From an uncultured Synergistales bacterium (lineage in GTDB: Bacteria > Synergistota > Synergistia > Synergistales > Aminobacteriaceae), in NCBI GenBank assembly GCA_905233565.1, contig CAJOCL010000014.1:1-64000 (forward strand): a stretch of DNA of 64,000 nucleotides. Reading direction: 5' to 3'. The number at the start of each line of letters is the position of its first letter. The first letter of the stretch is position 1. The notes under the pieces were generated by a model, which worked only from the letters and a program-made list of their open reading frames with translations, was not told the origin of the DNA and did not search any database. This document shows positions 24,873 through 33,308 of this stretch, one piece after another. Position numbers and translations under genes: made by a program.

Positions 24873-25787
24873 GTGATTTCGTTGGATAATTTATACTCCT
24901 CATTGCCTGATAGACTGATGAGAACGATAAAAGAAAACCAGCCTCTGTCTCAGCTTTCCACGTTAGGGACGGGAGGAGTGGCAGAATTTTTCGCGTCCCC
25001 GGAATCGCTTGAGGAATTGCAGGAAATTTTGAGATTTTACGCCGGAAAATGCCCCGTCTACGTCATAGGCGGAGGGAGCAACATAATCATACCTGACGGA
25101 AATATCAAAGGCCTGACAATATCAACTCGAAATCTAAAATCAATAAACTGGCTCGGTAATTTCACTGCTGAAATACAATCAGGTTTCAGCCTTCCCCTTC
25201 TCTTAAAGACAATACGCGGACGAAATTCAGGCGGCCTTGAATTTGCTGCGGGAATACCCGGAACAATCGGGGGCGCAGTAGCCGGAAATGCCGGAGCAGG
25301 AGGAAAGGGAATCTGTGATTTCGTTGATGAGGTCAGAGCTTTGGACTCAGCAGGAAATCTCAGAATTTACAGGCGCAGTGAATTTGATTACGGTTATAGG
25401 AGATGCTCCATTTCAGACGAAGGAGTAATAATTGTTTCGGTTTTGATGACGTTCAGGGAAAGCAGGGCGGAAGATGAAAAAGAATTTTCTGATTTCATGA
25501 CACGCAGGAAAAATCAGCCGTTAAATTCAAGAAGTGCAGGCTGTACGTTCAAAAATCCTGAAGGATATTCAGCAGGCAAATTACTGGACGAATGCGGCTG
25601 CAAGGGGCTTTGCGTCGGCGATGCTGTAGTCTCTGACATACACGCTAATTTTATTTTGAACAGGGGAAAAGCCTCAAGCTCAGATGTCCTCAGGCTAATT
25701 GAAATATGCGCCTCTAAAGTTTACGGGGATATGGGGATAAAACTCGAGCCTGAAATAAAGACTTTAAGCCCGTGTTTCTGTGTATAG
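24873..25787 (+). CDS. murB: UDP-N-acetylenolpyruvoylglucosamine reductase
   Basis: FAD enzyme that reduces enolpyruvyl-UDP-GlcNAc with NADPH to UDP-MurNAc. FAD-binding strings VIGGGSNIIIPDG and GIPGTIGGAVAGNAGAGG, the conserved YGYRRCSI, the catalytic Ser region GCTFKNP (type II layout lacks the extra loop) and DAVVSDIHANFILNRGKAS are present in order in 304 aa. The start is GTG 24873, or TTG 24882; neither has a strong ribosome site. It is followed at 9 bases by ftsQ. Confidence 0.95.
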   Translation: MISLDNLYSSLPDRLMRTIKENQPLSQLSTLGTGGVAEFFASPESLEELQEILRFYAGKCPVYVIGGGSNIIIPDGNIKGLTISTRNLKSINWLGNFTAEIQSGFSLPLLLKTIRGRNSGGLEFAAGIPGTIGGAVAGNAGAGGKGICDFVDEVRALDSAGNLRIYRRSEFDYGYRRCSISDEGVIIVSVLMTFRESRAEDEKEFSDFMTRRKNQPLNSRSAGCTFKNPEGYSAGKLLDECGCKGLCVGDAVVSDIHANFILNRGKASSSDVLRLIEICASKVYGDMGIKLEPEIKTLSPCFCV

Positions 25788-25796
25788 TGATTTGCT

Positions 25797-26564
25797 GTGC
25801 GTTTACGTCCGTCAAGAATATTTTTTATGGCAATGTTAGCAGGATCAGTTATGTATATCTCGCAATATAAATACTGGTTTACCCTGAAGGGCTACAAAGT
25901 TCAGACACAGTCTCAGGCACTTGAGCAGAGATTATGGGAAGTTTTCCCGAAAAGATGCCTCACTTTCTGGCCGTATATGCTGTCAGACAGGAACGGTATA
26001 AAAGAATTTCTTGAACGCGATGTCCCCGTAACAGTAAATACTGAAATGGATGGGCTTGGAAAATTTACGACGAGTATTTCATGGCTTGAAGCCTGGATAA
26101 AAGTAGAATGGAGAGGCCAGATCTGGTGCATTTCGCGTGACGGCAGAATGTGGCTTTTCGAGCGCGGAAGGCGCAACGACAACAGCGCAGGACGGCTCGT
26201 CTGGAAAATCCCGGACGAAGGGAACAATACGGAGGGCGTTACTCCTCAGGCACCTATGAGCGGAGTATTCAAGTCGCCGATTTCAACGGAAGTAATTGCG
26301 TCGTTCCTCGATGAATTTCGCGGGTGCAGGTGGTTTGAGGCTGCAAACGAAATCACTTGGGAACGCAGGGCAGGAATGGATCTTTTTGTACTGAAACTTT
26401 CACACGGTACGCAGAAGTTTGAACTTTATCTTCAGCGCGAAAAGTATTCGGGACAGGATGTTGGCGAAATTATAGAAGAATTGTTTTCAAGACTGATTAA
26501 TGAGGGCGGTAATCATGTTATTGATGCAACATATGAAGGGAAAGTCTTATTGCGTAGCTTATAA
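25797..26564 (+). CDS. ftsQ: Probable divisome protein FtsQ/DivIB
   Basis: A 255-aa bitopic protein: short basic N-terminus, one membrane helix (about 8-24, IFFMAMLAGSVMYISQY), then a POTRA-like segment (LKGYKVQTQSQALEQRLWEVFP) and an FtsQ-type beta domain with WLEAWIKVEWRGQIWCISRDGRMWLF, resembling the 'ER.P.A...lvd.dG..f' pattern. Position between murB and ftsA is where ftsQ normally sits. Similarity is weak enough that the name rests largely on context and topology. Confidence 0.65.
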   Translation: MRLRPSRIFFMAMLAGSVMYISQYKYWFTLKGYKVQTQSQALEQRLWEVFPKRCLTFWPYMLSDRNGIKEFLERDVPVTVNTEMDGLGKFTTSISWLEAWIKVEWRGQIWCISRDGRMWLFERGRRNDNSAGRLVWKIPDEGNNTEGVTPQAPMSGVFKSPISTEVIASFLDEFRGCRWFEAANEITWERRAGMDLFVLKLSHGTQKFELYLQREKYSGQDVGEIIEELFSRLINEGGNHVIDATYEGKVLLRSL

Positions 26565-26703
26565 TTTAGCTTCGAGGCTAACACTTAATTTTGAGTTTGG
26601 TATAAAATTTATCTTTAAGCGTTTTGTATGATTTATTTATCATCAAAGATATATAGAGATATATAGATATAAAGAAGTATTAAAGAAGGGAACGTAAAAA
26701 CAA
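26565..26703. other. Gap between ftsQ and ftsA
   Basis: An AT-rich 139-base spacer. It contains a short inverted repeat TTAGC...GCTAA near 26567-26582 without a T-run, a TATAAA at 26601-26606 and a tract of GATATATAGATATA repeats near 26650-26675. AAGGGAACG precedes the ftsA ATG. A promoter for ftsAZ probably lies here but I cannot pick the box with confidence. Confidence 0.4.
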
Positions 26704-28143
26704 ATGCCGGGAAAATCTAGCAGCTTCATAGTGGGGCTAAGTATGGGTACAACGAAAACTACAATTATTGTAGCGGAGAAAAATTCGCGCCGTCCGGATT
26801 CTATTAACATCGTAGGATTCGGATTCGCACCTACACGCGGTGTCTCTAAAGGCATTATTGTAAATAATCAGGATGCCCGGCAGTCAGTAGAAAAAGCCTT
26901 TAGGGAAGCTCAGAGCATAACAGGAATACCGGCAAAAAAACTAAGCAATGTAATTGTAGCCTTTGACGGAATGGACGTTCAGAGCGAATCAACTCACGGA
27001 ATGGTAACGCTTGGGGGACGCGAGTCAAAATCAGTCGAAGAGTCGGATCTCAAAAGGGTAATAGAACGCGCCCGTACAAATTCCGTACTCGCTTCAGGTT
27101 CACGGAACAACATGTACACTATTCACATGATACCTACAAGCTACGAGCTTGACGGAAGAGCCATAGACAGCCCCATGAACATGACGGGCAGCCAGCTCGA
27201 TATGTGGATGCAGATAGTTGCCGTCCCGATGCCTTATGTTCAGAACGTCGTGAACTGTGTTCAGGATGCCGGGCTTGAAATAAGGGGGCTTGTCCTGAAG
27301 CCTCTTGCATCGTCTCTGGGTGCGGTCTATGAAGAGGAAATGCGCGCCGGCTGTATATCAATCTGCATAGGCGGAGGAACAACGGGAATCGTTCTTTACA
27401 GGAACGGGCGTGCTTTCAGGGTTATGAGCATTCCTATCGGCGGTGATCATATACGCAGCGATTTAACGAGCGTTCTTCATATATCGCTTGGAGAGGCTGA
27501 ACACCTGAAAAAAAGGATATTTACGACCAGTGAAGAAGATTTGAGACGTGAGGGCATTGATGCGGATCTCGCGTATCAGGTAATTGCAGCACGTATTGAG
27601 GAGCTTTTCAATGACTATATACGTGAAGCACTTGCCGAATGTACTCCCCAGCATTTCCCGAGCGGTATAATCCTGTCAGGCGGAGTAAGCGACACTCCGG
27701 GTATCGAAATGATGCTCGAAGATACGATGCAGATGAGAGTGCGCAAAGTCAAGACCCCCGTTTATGAAATGCCGTACGGACTTGATAACGCTTCTTACGT
27801 CAGTGCTGCCGGTATACTGAGATACTACATAATGACAGAAAAAGACCCGTATGTATTCATGGAATCGGATCAGCCTCTGCCCGGACTTTTTGAACGTTCT
27901 GATCAGCGCGGAAGACAGGAACTGAGAAGGCCGGAACGCAGAATCAGGGAAACTGATGAAGGCGACGAGTACGAGGAAGAAGAGGCCGTTTATGATAACA
28001 GGGACAATAACGGCGGAAACTATTACGGGAACGCTGAAGATGAAATTTACGAAGATGACGAAGATGACGAAGATAATTCGCGGCGTGAAAATCTCGGGGA
28101 ATTTATGCGTAATCTTGCTGAGAAGTTTAAGAAATTATTCTAG
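26704..28143 (+). CDS. ftsA: Cell division actin-like protein FtsA
   Basis: A 479-aa ATPase that tethers FtsZ to the membrane and recruits the divisome. N-terminal FIVGLSMGTTKTTIIV, the 1C domain FDGMDVQSESTHGMVTL, then ISICIGGGTTGIVLYRNGRA and FPSGIILSGGVSDTPGIEMML. A long acidic, disordered linker (residues about 400-460, EDEIYEDDEDDEDN) leads to the amphipathic membrane-targeting helix LGEFMRNLAEKFKKLF at the extreme C-terminus. The linker is longer than in most FtsA. It lies 63 bases before ftsZ. Confidence 0.95.
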   Translation: MPGKSSSFIVGLSMGTTKTTIIVAEKNSRRPDSINIVGFGFAPTRGVSKGIIVNNQDARQSVEKAFREAQSITGIPAKKLSNVIVAFDGMDVQSESTHGMVTLGGRESKSVEESDLKRVIERARTNSVLASGSRNNMYTIHMIPTSYELDGRAIDSPMNMTGSQLDMWMQIVAVPMPYVQNVVNCVQDAGLEIRGLVLKPLASSLGAVYEEEMRAGCISICIGGGTTGIVLYRNGRAFRVMSIPIGGDHIRSDLTSVLHISLGEAEHLKKRIFTTSEEDLRREGIDADLAYQVIAARIEELFNDYIREALAECTPQHFPSGIILSGGVSDTPGIEMMLEDTMQMRVRKVKTPVYEMPYGLDNASYVSAAGILRYYIMTEKDPYVFMESDQPLPGLFERSDQRGRQELRRPERRIRETDEGDEYEEEEAVYDNRDNNGGNYYGNAEDEIYEDDEDDEDNSRRENLGEFMRNLAEKFKKLF

Positions 28144-28206
28144 CCGTCTTGTCATGCCGTTAAAAATAAAATAAAATTTCAGCACTGAGGAGGAGAAGTA
28201 TATAGA

Positions 28207-29511
28207 ATGAATGATAACTTATTCAAACTTACGAATAATAATATCCGTCAGAATGAAAAAATTGTAGTATTCGGAGTCGGCGGAGGCGGCGGAAACGCAC
28301 TTAACCACATAATAGAGTCAAACGTTCAGGGTGTTGATTTTGTTGCTGCAAACACTGACGCAAGAGCTTTAGACATGAATCAGGCTCCCAACAAAATTAT
28401 ACTCGGCGAGACGCTGACGCGCGGACTTGGAGCAGGTGCAAACCCCAAAGTCGGCGCGGATGCCGCAAAGGAAAGCATTGACCGTATAAAAGAATATATT
28501 ACGGGTGCGGATATGCTTTTCGTTACGGCAGGAATGGGAGGCGGAACAGGCACGGGAGCAGCCCCCGTCATTGCTGAGGCGGCAAGGGATATGGGAGTTC
28601 TCGTTGTCGGCGTTGTAACCAAGCCTTTCGGTTTTGAGATGGGCAGGAGAATGCGCACAGCTGAAGAGGGCATCGAACACCTGAAAAAGAACGTTGACGC
28701 GCTTTTAATCGTTGAGAATGATAAACTTCTGCAGATTGAAAACGGCCTTAAAATGAAAGTCGCCGATGCTTATAAAAAAGTTGATGAAGTTCTCAGGCAG
28801 GCAGTTCAGGGAGTTACGGATTTAATCACAAAATCAGGATTCATTAACCTTGACTTTGCTGACATAAAAGCAATATTGACAGGAGCAGGAACTGCAATAA
28901 TGGGAATGGGCGAGGGCGAAGGCGAGGACCGCGCAAGCAAGGCCGCACAGAATGCCATTCAGTCGCCGCTCATGACAATGCCGGTAACAGGTGCTACAGG
29001 AATACTTCTCAATGTAACAACAGGATCAGAAATAATGCTCAGTGAGATGACTGACGCAGCAAAGATAATCGAGGAAAAGGCAGATCCTGACGCTCAGGTA
29101 ATCTGGGGTCATGTTTTTGATGACACTCTCGGCGATAAAGTTCACGTTACAATTATTGCAACGTTCCCGGAAAATGCGCCCATACAGTCATCAAGAATAA
29201 GAACTGTAACAAGAAACGATGTTCAGAACGTTCAGAACGTTCTGGTTCAAAATCAGAATACCGCGAAAGTTCCGCCCCAAGCCCCTGTCCAGCAGGTACC
29301 CGTACAGCCTCAGCCTCCTGCACAGCAGCCAAGAAAGACGATTTATGACATTTACACTGAAAGGCTCAAAACACAAAGGGAAGGTTCTCAAATGATGTTT
29401 GAGGAAGCCAGATTAACATCGCCGAACGCAAGTGAACACAACGCGTTCCCGGGAGTACAGAGGAAATTCTATGATCAGCCGTCACTCTACAGAAAAAACA
29501 GAAAAGACTGA
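28207..29511 (+). CDS. ftsZ: Cell division GTPase FtsZ
   Basis: A 434-aa tubulin homologue that forms the Z ring. FGVGGGGGNALNHII, the tubulin signature AGMGGGTGTGAAPVIAE, the T7 loop NLDFADIKAIL and GMGEGEGEDRASKAAQ are present. A Gln/Pro-rich linker (about 345-385) carries the short repeat VQNVQNVLVQNQN, and the C-terminal peptide YDQPSLYRKNR fits the D-x-P-x-hydrophobic-R motif that binds FtsA and SPOR-era partners. GAGGAGGAG lies 11 bases before ATG 28207. The next gene begins inside it. Confidence 0.97.
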   Translation: MNDNLFKLTNNNIRQNEKIVVFGVGGGGGNALNHIIESNVQGVDFVAANTDARALDMNQAPNKIILGETLTRGLGAGANPKVGADAAKESIDRIKEYITGADMLFVTAGMGGGTGTGAAPVIAEAARDMGVLVVGVVTKPFGFEMGRRMRTAEEGIEHLKKNVDALLIVENDKLLQIENGLKMKVADAYKKVDEVLRQAVQGVTDLITKSGFINLDFADIKAILTGAGTAIMGMGEGEGEDRASKAAQNAIQSPLMTMPVTGATGILLNVTTGSEIMLSEMTDAAKIIEEKADPDAQVIWGHVFDDTLGDKVHVTIIATFPENAPIQSSRIRTVTRNDVQNVQNVLVQNQNTAKVPPQAPVQQVPVQPQPPAQQPRKTIYDIYTERLKTQREGSQMMFEEARLTSPNASEHNAFPGVQRKFYDQPSLYRKNRKD

Positions 29512-30253
29512 GACCACTCCTAGACGTACGAGCAACCGCAGAGGTCTCAAGAAGCGCAGTATATTACCGTCATTCGGTGATATTGTCCTGCCGGTCGTCA
29601 GCATTGCCGCTGTGGGATTATTGATTCTCGCCGGCCGTCAGTTCTTTGTGAACGGGATAGGCAGTTCGCCTTCAATCACAACGACAAGAGCATATACTGA
29701 TTCACCGGCAATAATGGCCGAAAGACAGAAGGACGAAGAGCCGGTTACAACTACAACTGTTGCCGATGTCAAAAATGAATCGAACAAATCATCTGATGTG
29801 GCTTCAAGTTCGGGCTTAAGCTCGGTTTCTGAGCCTGAAACGGCAGAAAATACCATACTTGCATTATCACGCAATAAAGCAACTCCTAAAACTCAGGCCA
29901 GAACTCAAGCCGTAACTCAAACTCAAACCCGGACTCAGACGCAGACACGTACACGTACACAAGCTCAGGCTCCAGCTGTTCAGGCACCGAAGAAAGCCCC
30001 AGCCCCTGAACTTCCGCCGAATAAACAGTGGCGCGTCCAGACAGGAGCATATACGAGCAGGGCAGGAGCTCAGGAGGCCGTGAACAAGATTAAAAAGGCA
30101 GGATATAAAGCCAGAGTATATCAGAATCCTGCATCGAAACACTTCAAAGTCTGGGTTCAGGGCGGAGCTACGAAAAGTCAGGCAGAAAGAGTTGTTGCGG
30201 CCATGAAAAAACTCGGGTACAAGTCGAGTTTTTCATTCCCTCCGGCAAAATAA
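29471..30253 (+). CDS. Membrane-anchored SPOR-domain protein
   Basis: A 260-aa bitopic protein that should bind denuded septal glycan. A basic, Thr-rich N-terminus, one membrane helix (about 36-53, IVLPVVSIAAVGLLILAG), a low-complexity periplasmic linker with Thr-Gln/Arg-Thr repeats (about 130-165) and a C-terminal SPOR domain (QWRVQTGAYTSRAGAQEAVN ... HFKVWVQGGATKSQAERVVA). ATG 29471 is preferred because AGAGGA lies just upstream within ftsZ; overlap with ftsZ is 41 bases in another frame. Topology is that of DedD/FtsN-like divisome proteins. Confidence 0.85.
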   Translation: MISRHSTEKTEKTETTPRRTSNRRGLKKRSILPSFGDIVLPVVSIAAVGLLILAGRQFFVNGIGSSPSITTTRAYTDSPAIMAERQKDEEPVTTTTVADVKNESNKSSDVASSSGLSSVSEPETAENTILALSRNKATPKTQARTQAVTQTQTRTQTQTRTRTQAQAPAVQAPKKAPAPELPPNKQWRVQTGAYTSRAGAQEAVNKIKKAGYKARVYQNPASKHFKVWVQGGATKSQAERVVAAMKKLGYKSSFSFPPAK

Positions 30254-30272
30254 ATATTATGAAAATATCGGG

Positions 30273-30307
30273 GGCAGGGCGGAATTTTCAACCTGCCTTT
30301 ATTTTTT
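30273..30307 (+). terminator. Rho-independent terminator ending the division cluster
   Basis: GGCAGG (30273-30278) pairs with CCTGCC (30292-30297), followed by TTTATTTTTT. The folC start lies only a few bases later. Confidence 0.75.
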
Positions 30308-30314
30308 ATGTATC

Positions 30315-31598
30315 ATGAAAGATTTTGACACTCTCGAAAATTTACTGTATTCACATTCAACAAATGAAATAATTCCCGGCCTCGAAAGAATTTTGCGTCT
30401 TCTTGAACGTTTGGGGAATCCTCAAAATTCGTTCAGGTCAATACACATTGTGGGAACAAACGGGAAGGGTTCGACAGGCGCGTTTATATCGTCAATACTG
30501 AAAGAATCAGGCTACAGGACTGGTTTTTACTCAAGCCCTCACCTTGAAAGTCCGGGCGAGAGGCTTTTAATTGACGGGGCTGCTTTGCCTCCTGAAGACT
30601 GGATTAATGCAGCAAATGAGGCTGTTAAATGTATCAGGCCTGATGAAGATCTGCCGTCATATTTTGAGCTGCTTACGGCTGCTGCTTTCGTTCTTGCGAA
30701 AAACTCAGGGATTCAGGCAGGAGTTGTTGAGGCAGGATTAGGCGGGAAACTTGACGCAACAAACACGATGAGTAACACGGTCTGCAGCGTTATAGCGTCC
30801 GTATCCATTGACCATACGGAATATTTAGGCTCTACGCTTGAGAGCATAGCTGGCGAAAAGTTTGCAGTTGTCAAAAAAAATATACCTGCTTGTTTTTCAG
30901 GTCTTGATCCGTCATTGATACCGATGTTTTATGACGTATGCAGTGAAAAAGGCTCAATACCTTTTGTTGTCCCTGAGATGACAAGAATTGAGAATGTTAA
31001 TGTCTCACCTGACGGTAATACTTTCGATTTCTACACTAAAAATCTCGAACTTAAAGGGATAAAGACAGGTTTAACCGGTAGTTATCAGGTAAAAAATGCG
31101 GCTCTCGCTTTGTCGGCAGTATCGCGCATTCTCGGGGCGTTCCCTGAAATTTCAGAGGCTTCAATACGTGAAGGAATGTTAAAAGCTGAATGGCCGGGAA
31201 GACTTGAAATTGTTTCGCGTGAACCGTTAATAATTCTTGACGGGGGACATAATTTTGACGGCGTTAAAAATTTGTGCAGTAGCATAAAAGAATTATGGCC
31301 TGACAGAAAATTTGCTGTTGTCTATGCTGCCATGAAAGATAAAGATTATTCGGGCTGCCTTGAGCTTATGAGTGAGAATTTGAGGCCGAATTTGTATGTT
31401 ACCTGCGTCCCTGAAATGAAGAGATCCGCCTCTCCTGATGAGTTATTGAAGTGTTCCGAAAAATATTCGTGGGGCAATGAGCCTTTGAGTTTTTCAGATC
31501 CTTCTGAAGCCGTAAGAAAAGCCATTGATGACGGGAATAATTCAGTGCTTATATGCGGAAGCCTTTATCTTATAGGCTGGGTAAAGAGATGCATGTGA
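30315..31598 (+). CDS. folC: Folylpolyglutamate / dihydrofolate synthase
   Basis: A 427-aa Mur-ligase-fold enzyme adding glutamate to folates. ATP loop HIVGTNGKGSTGAFISSIL near residue 52, FYSSPHLESPGERL, VVEAGLGGKLDATN, SIDHTEYLGSTLESIAGEK and ILDGGHNFDGVKNL are all diagnostic. The gene begins directly after a terminator with no Shine-Dalgarno sequence, and the context GTATCATGAA is shared with the SMUG1 start at 10733; both may be leaderless. It overlaps the next gene's start by 10 bases. Confidence 0.95.
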   Translation: MKDFDTLENLLYSHSTNEIIPGLERILRLLERLGNPQNSFRSIHIVGTNGKGSTGAFISSILKESGYRTGFYSSPHLESPGERLLIDGAALPPEDWINAANEAVKCIRPDEDLPSYFELLTAAAFVLAKNSGIQAGVVEAGLGGKLDATNTMSNTVCSVIASVSIDHTEYLGSTLESIAGEKFAVVKKNIPACFSGLDPSLIPMFYDVCSEKGSIPFVVPEMTRIENVNVSPDGNTFDFYTKNLELKGIKTGLTGSYQVKNAALALSAVSRILGAFPEISEASIREGMLKAEWPGRLEIVSREPLIILDGGHNFDGVKNLCSSIKELWPDRKFAVVYAAMKDKDYSGCLELMSENLRPNLYVTCVPEMKRSASPDELLKCSEKYSWGNEPLSFSDPSEAVRKAIDDGNNSVLICGSLYLIGWVKRCM

Positions 31599-32263
31599 AT
31601 ATTTGCGGCATTCCGGCGTTAATTTACGGCAAAAAGTCCGGGTGCGTTTATATTTATGTTCACGGAATGAAAGGACGCAAAGAAGACGCCGAAACATTTG
31701 CACTTATTGCAGAAAACAAGGGATTTCAGGTGCTGAGTTTTGATTTGCCCGGACACGGCGAAAGAGACGGAAACGTTACGCCCGACCCGTTTAATACGCT
31801 GCCTGAGATTGAGGCCGTTTTTGATTTTGCGCGCTCAAAATGGGAAAGTGTTTCGCTTTACGCCGTCAGTATAGGGGCATGGTTCAGCCTCGTATCACTT
31901 CACGATAAGACGCTGAAAAAAGCCCTGCTTGTTTCGCCTATCGTGAACATGAAGGGATTAATTGAACGGATCATGAAGGGCGCGAACGTTACGCCTGAAA
32001 TTCTCAGGGATAAGAAAGTTATTCCTGAAGCAAACCTGTCTTGGGAATATTATAAATTTGCAGCAGGACATGAAGTTACAAAATGGGACTGTGATACACA
32101 AATTCTATATCCTGAAAATGATAATATCACTCCGCGTTTTGAGATTGATAATTTCGCGGAAAAATTCAAGTGTGATTTATGTGTCGTTCCTAATGCTGAA
32201 CACTGGCTGCACACAGAAAGAGAATTAAAATTTCTGCTGGACTGGTTAAAAATAAATACATAA
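31589..32263 (+). CDS. Alpha/beta hydrolase
   Basis: A 224-aa serine hydrolase-fold protein. The oxyanion strand is IYVHGMKGRKEDAETFA, followed by LSFDLPGHGER, and the nucleophile elbow is AVSIGAWFSL with Ser in S-I-G (A-V-S-I-G instead of the usual G-x-S-x-G). An acidic residue in LYPENDN and His in NAEHWLH complete a plausible triad. Substrate unknown; esterase or acyl-thioesterase-like activity is likely. ATG 31589 overlaps folC; no strong ribosome site. Confidence 0.8.
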   Translation: MHVNICGIPALIYGKKSGCVYIYVHGMKGRKEDAETFALIAENKGFQVLSFDLPGHGERDGNVTPDPFNTLPEIEAVFDFARSKWESVSLYAVSIGAWFSLVSLHDKTLKKALLVSPIVNMKGLIERIMKGANVTPEILRDKKVIPEANLSWEYYKFAAGHEVTKWDCDTQILYPENDNITPRFEIDNFAEKFKCDLCVVPNAEHWLHTERELKFLLDWLKINT

Positions 32264-32276
32264 TCCCGTAGCGTGA

Positions 32277-33107
32277 TACAATTCTGCTCAGTTTGCAGGA
32301 ACAGCACGTTTTGCATACAACTGGGCATTAGAGCAGGAAAAGAAAAACTATGATGCAGGCGGAAAATTTTTGTCTGATTATGAACTGCGTAAACGTTTCA
32401 CGCTGTTCAAGAATGAGCCTAATAATCAGTGGCTTTATACAATTAGCAATAATGTTTGCAAACAGGCTATTAAAGATGCAGTCGCAGCGTATCAAAAGTT
32501 TTTCAAGGGACTGGCCAAACACCCGAAGTATAAGAGCCGAAGGCAGAATGAACCTAAATTTTATGTTGACCCTGTAAAGATTAAAATTACGGGTACACAT
32601 GTAAAACTGGAGAAGATAGCACAGAGTAAAAAGAAGAACCGACAAGGCGCAAACTGGTTCAGATTGGCTGAGCATGACCGAGTTCCGACAGACGCAAAAT
32701 ATTCCAATCCGCGAATAAGTTTTGACGGGCTGAATTGGTTTATTACTGTGGAAATTGAATTTGAAGTTGCTGAACCACCAACAATAGCAAATGACGGTAT
32801 CGGAATTGATTTAGGCGTTAAGGACTTGGCTATATGCAGTACCGGTCAAGTGTACAGGAATATCAACAAGACAAGCCGAGTGAGACGGCTGAAGAAGAAA
32901 CAGCGCAGGCTGCAGCGCAAAATCTCACGTAAATACGAAAAGAACAAGAAAGGAGGAAGTTATCAGAAGACATGCAACATTATAAAAAGTGAAAAACAGC
33001 TTTTACGCATAACCCATAACACGGAATTATTGATATGTACCCGTACGTTAGCGGGGAATTTAAGCCTCTGGAGCGTTATACCAAACGTAAGTAACAGAAC
33101 ATCGTGA
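32277..33107 (+). pseudogene. Truncated TnpB (IS200/IS605-type) pseudogene
   Basis: The frame opens without a start, in mid-protein: QFAGTARFAYNWALEQ is the usual early TnpB string, but the preceding 15-20 residues (a K.YRIYPT-like start) are absent. It continues through the WED region (KITGTHVKLEKIAQSK, RISFDGLNWFITVEIEFE) to the first RuvC motif GIGIDLGVKDLAI, then breaks off after KSEKQLLRITHN into unrelated sequence. The later RuvC motifs and the zinc finger are missing. A second frame near 33033-33095 (MYPYVSGEFKPLERYTKRK) could be a leftover C-terminus. It cannot encode an active nuclease. Confidence 0.8.
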
Positions 33108-33308
33108 AAGCGGACAAAGTTAATTTTCAGCGAAAAGCTAATAACTTTTTATAAGTCTTCTGTAACGGTAATCACATAGTAAGCAAATAAGTCACAATAA
33201 TTATCATTAATCAATTTATAAAAATTTATAAAGTTCCAACAAAAATTTTATAAAGAAAGGAGGACGATGTAAAAAACAGTATAATACTTCCGAAAGGAGG
33301 TGCATCGA
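33108..33308. other. AT-rich gap, left flank of the TnpB locus
   Basis: No gene seen. The stretch is AT-rich with TTATAAAAATTTATAAAG-like runs, then AAAGGAGGACG near 33257 and a likely promoter CAGTATAATACTT (TATAAT near 33281-33286) just before the AAGGAGG ribosome site of the TnpB gene. It probably holds the left end of that element, but no clear end hairpin stands out. Confidence 0.4.

Noticed and set aside
29886-29990. Short tandem repeats (ACTCAG/ACACGT units) resembling a microsatellite or repeat array
   Set aside because: They are in frame and encode the Thr-Gln/Arg linker of the SPOR protein; no spacers as in CRISPR.
33033-33095. Short frame ending YVSGEFKPLERYTKRK as a separate small gene
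   Set aside because: It lacks a ribosome site and is better read as leftover sequence of the broken TnpB.
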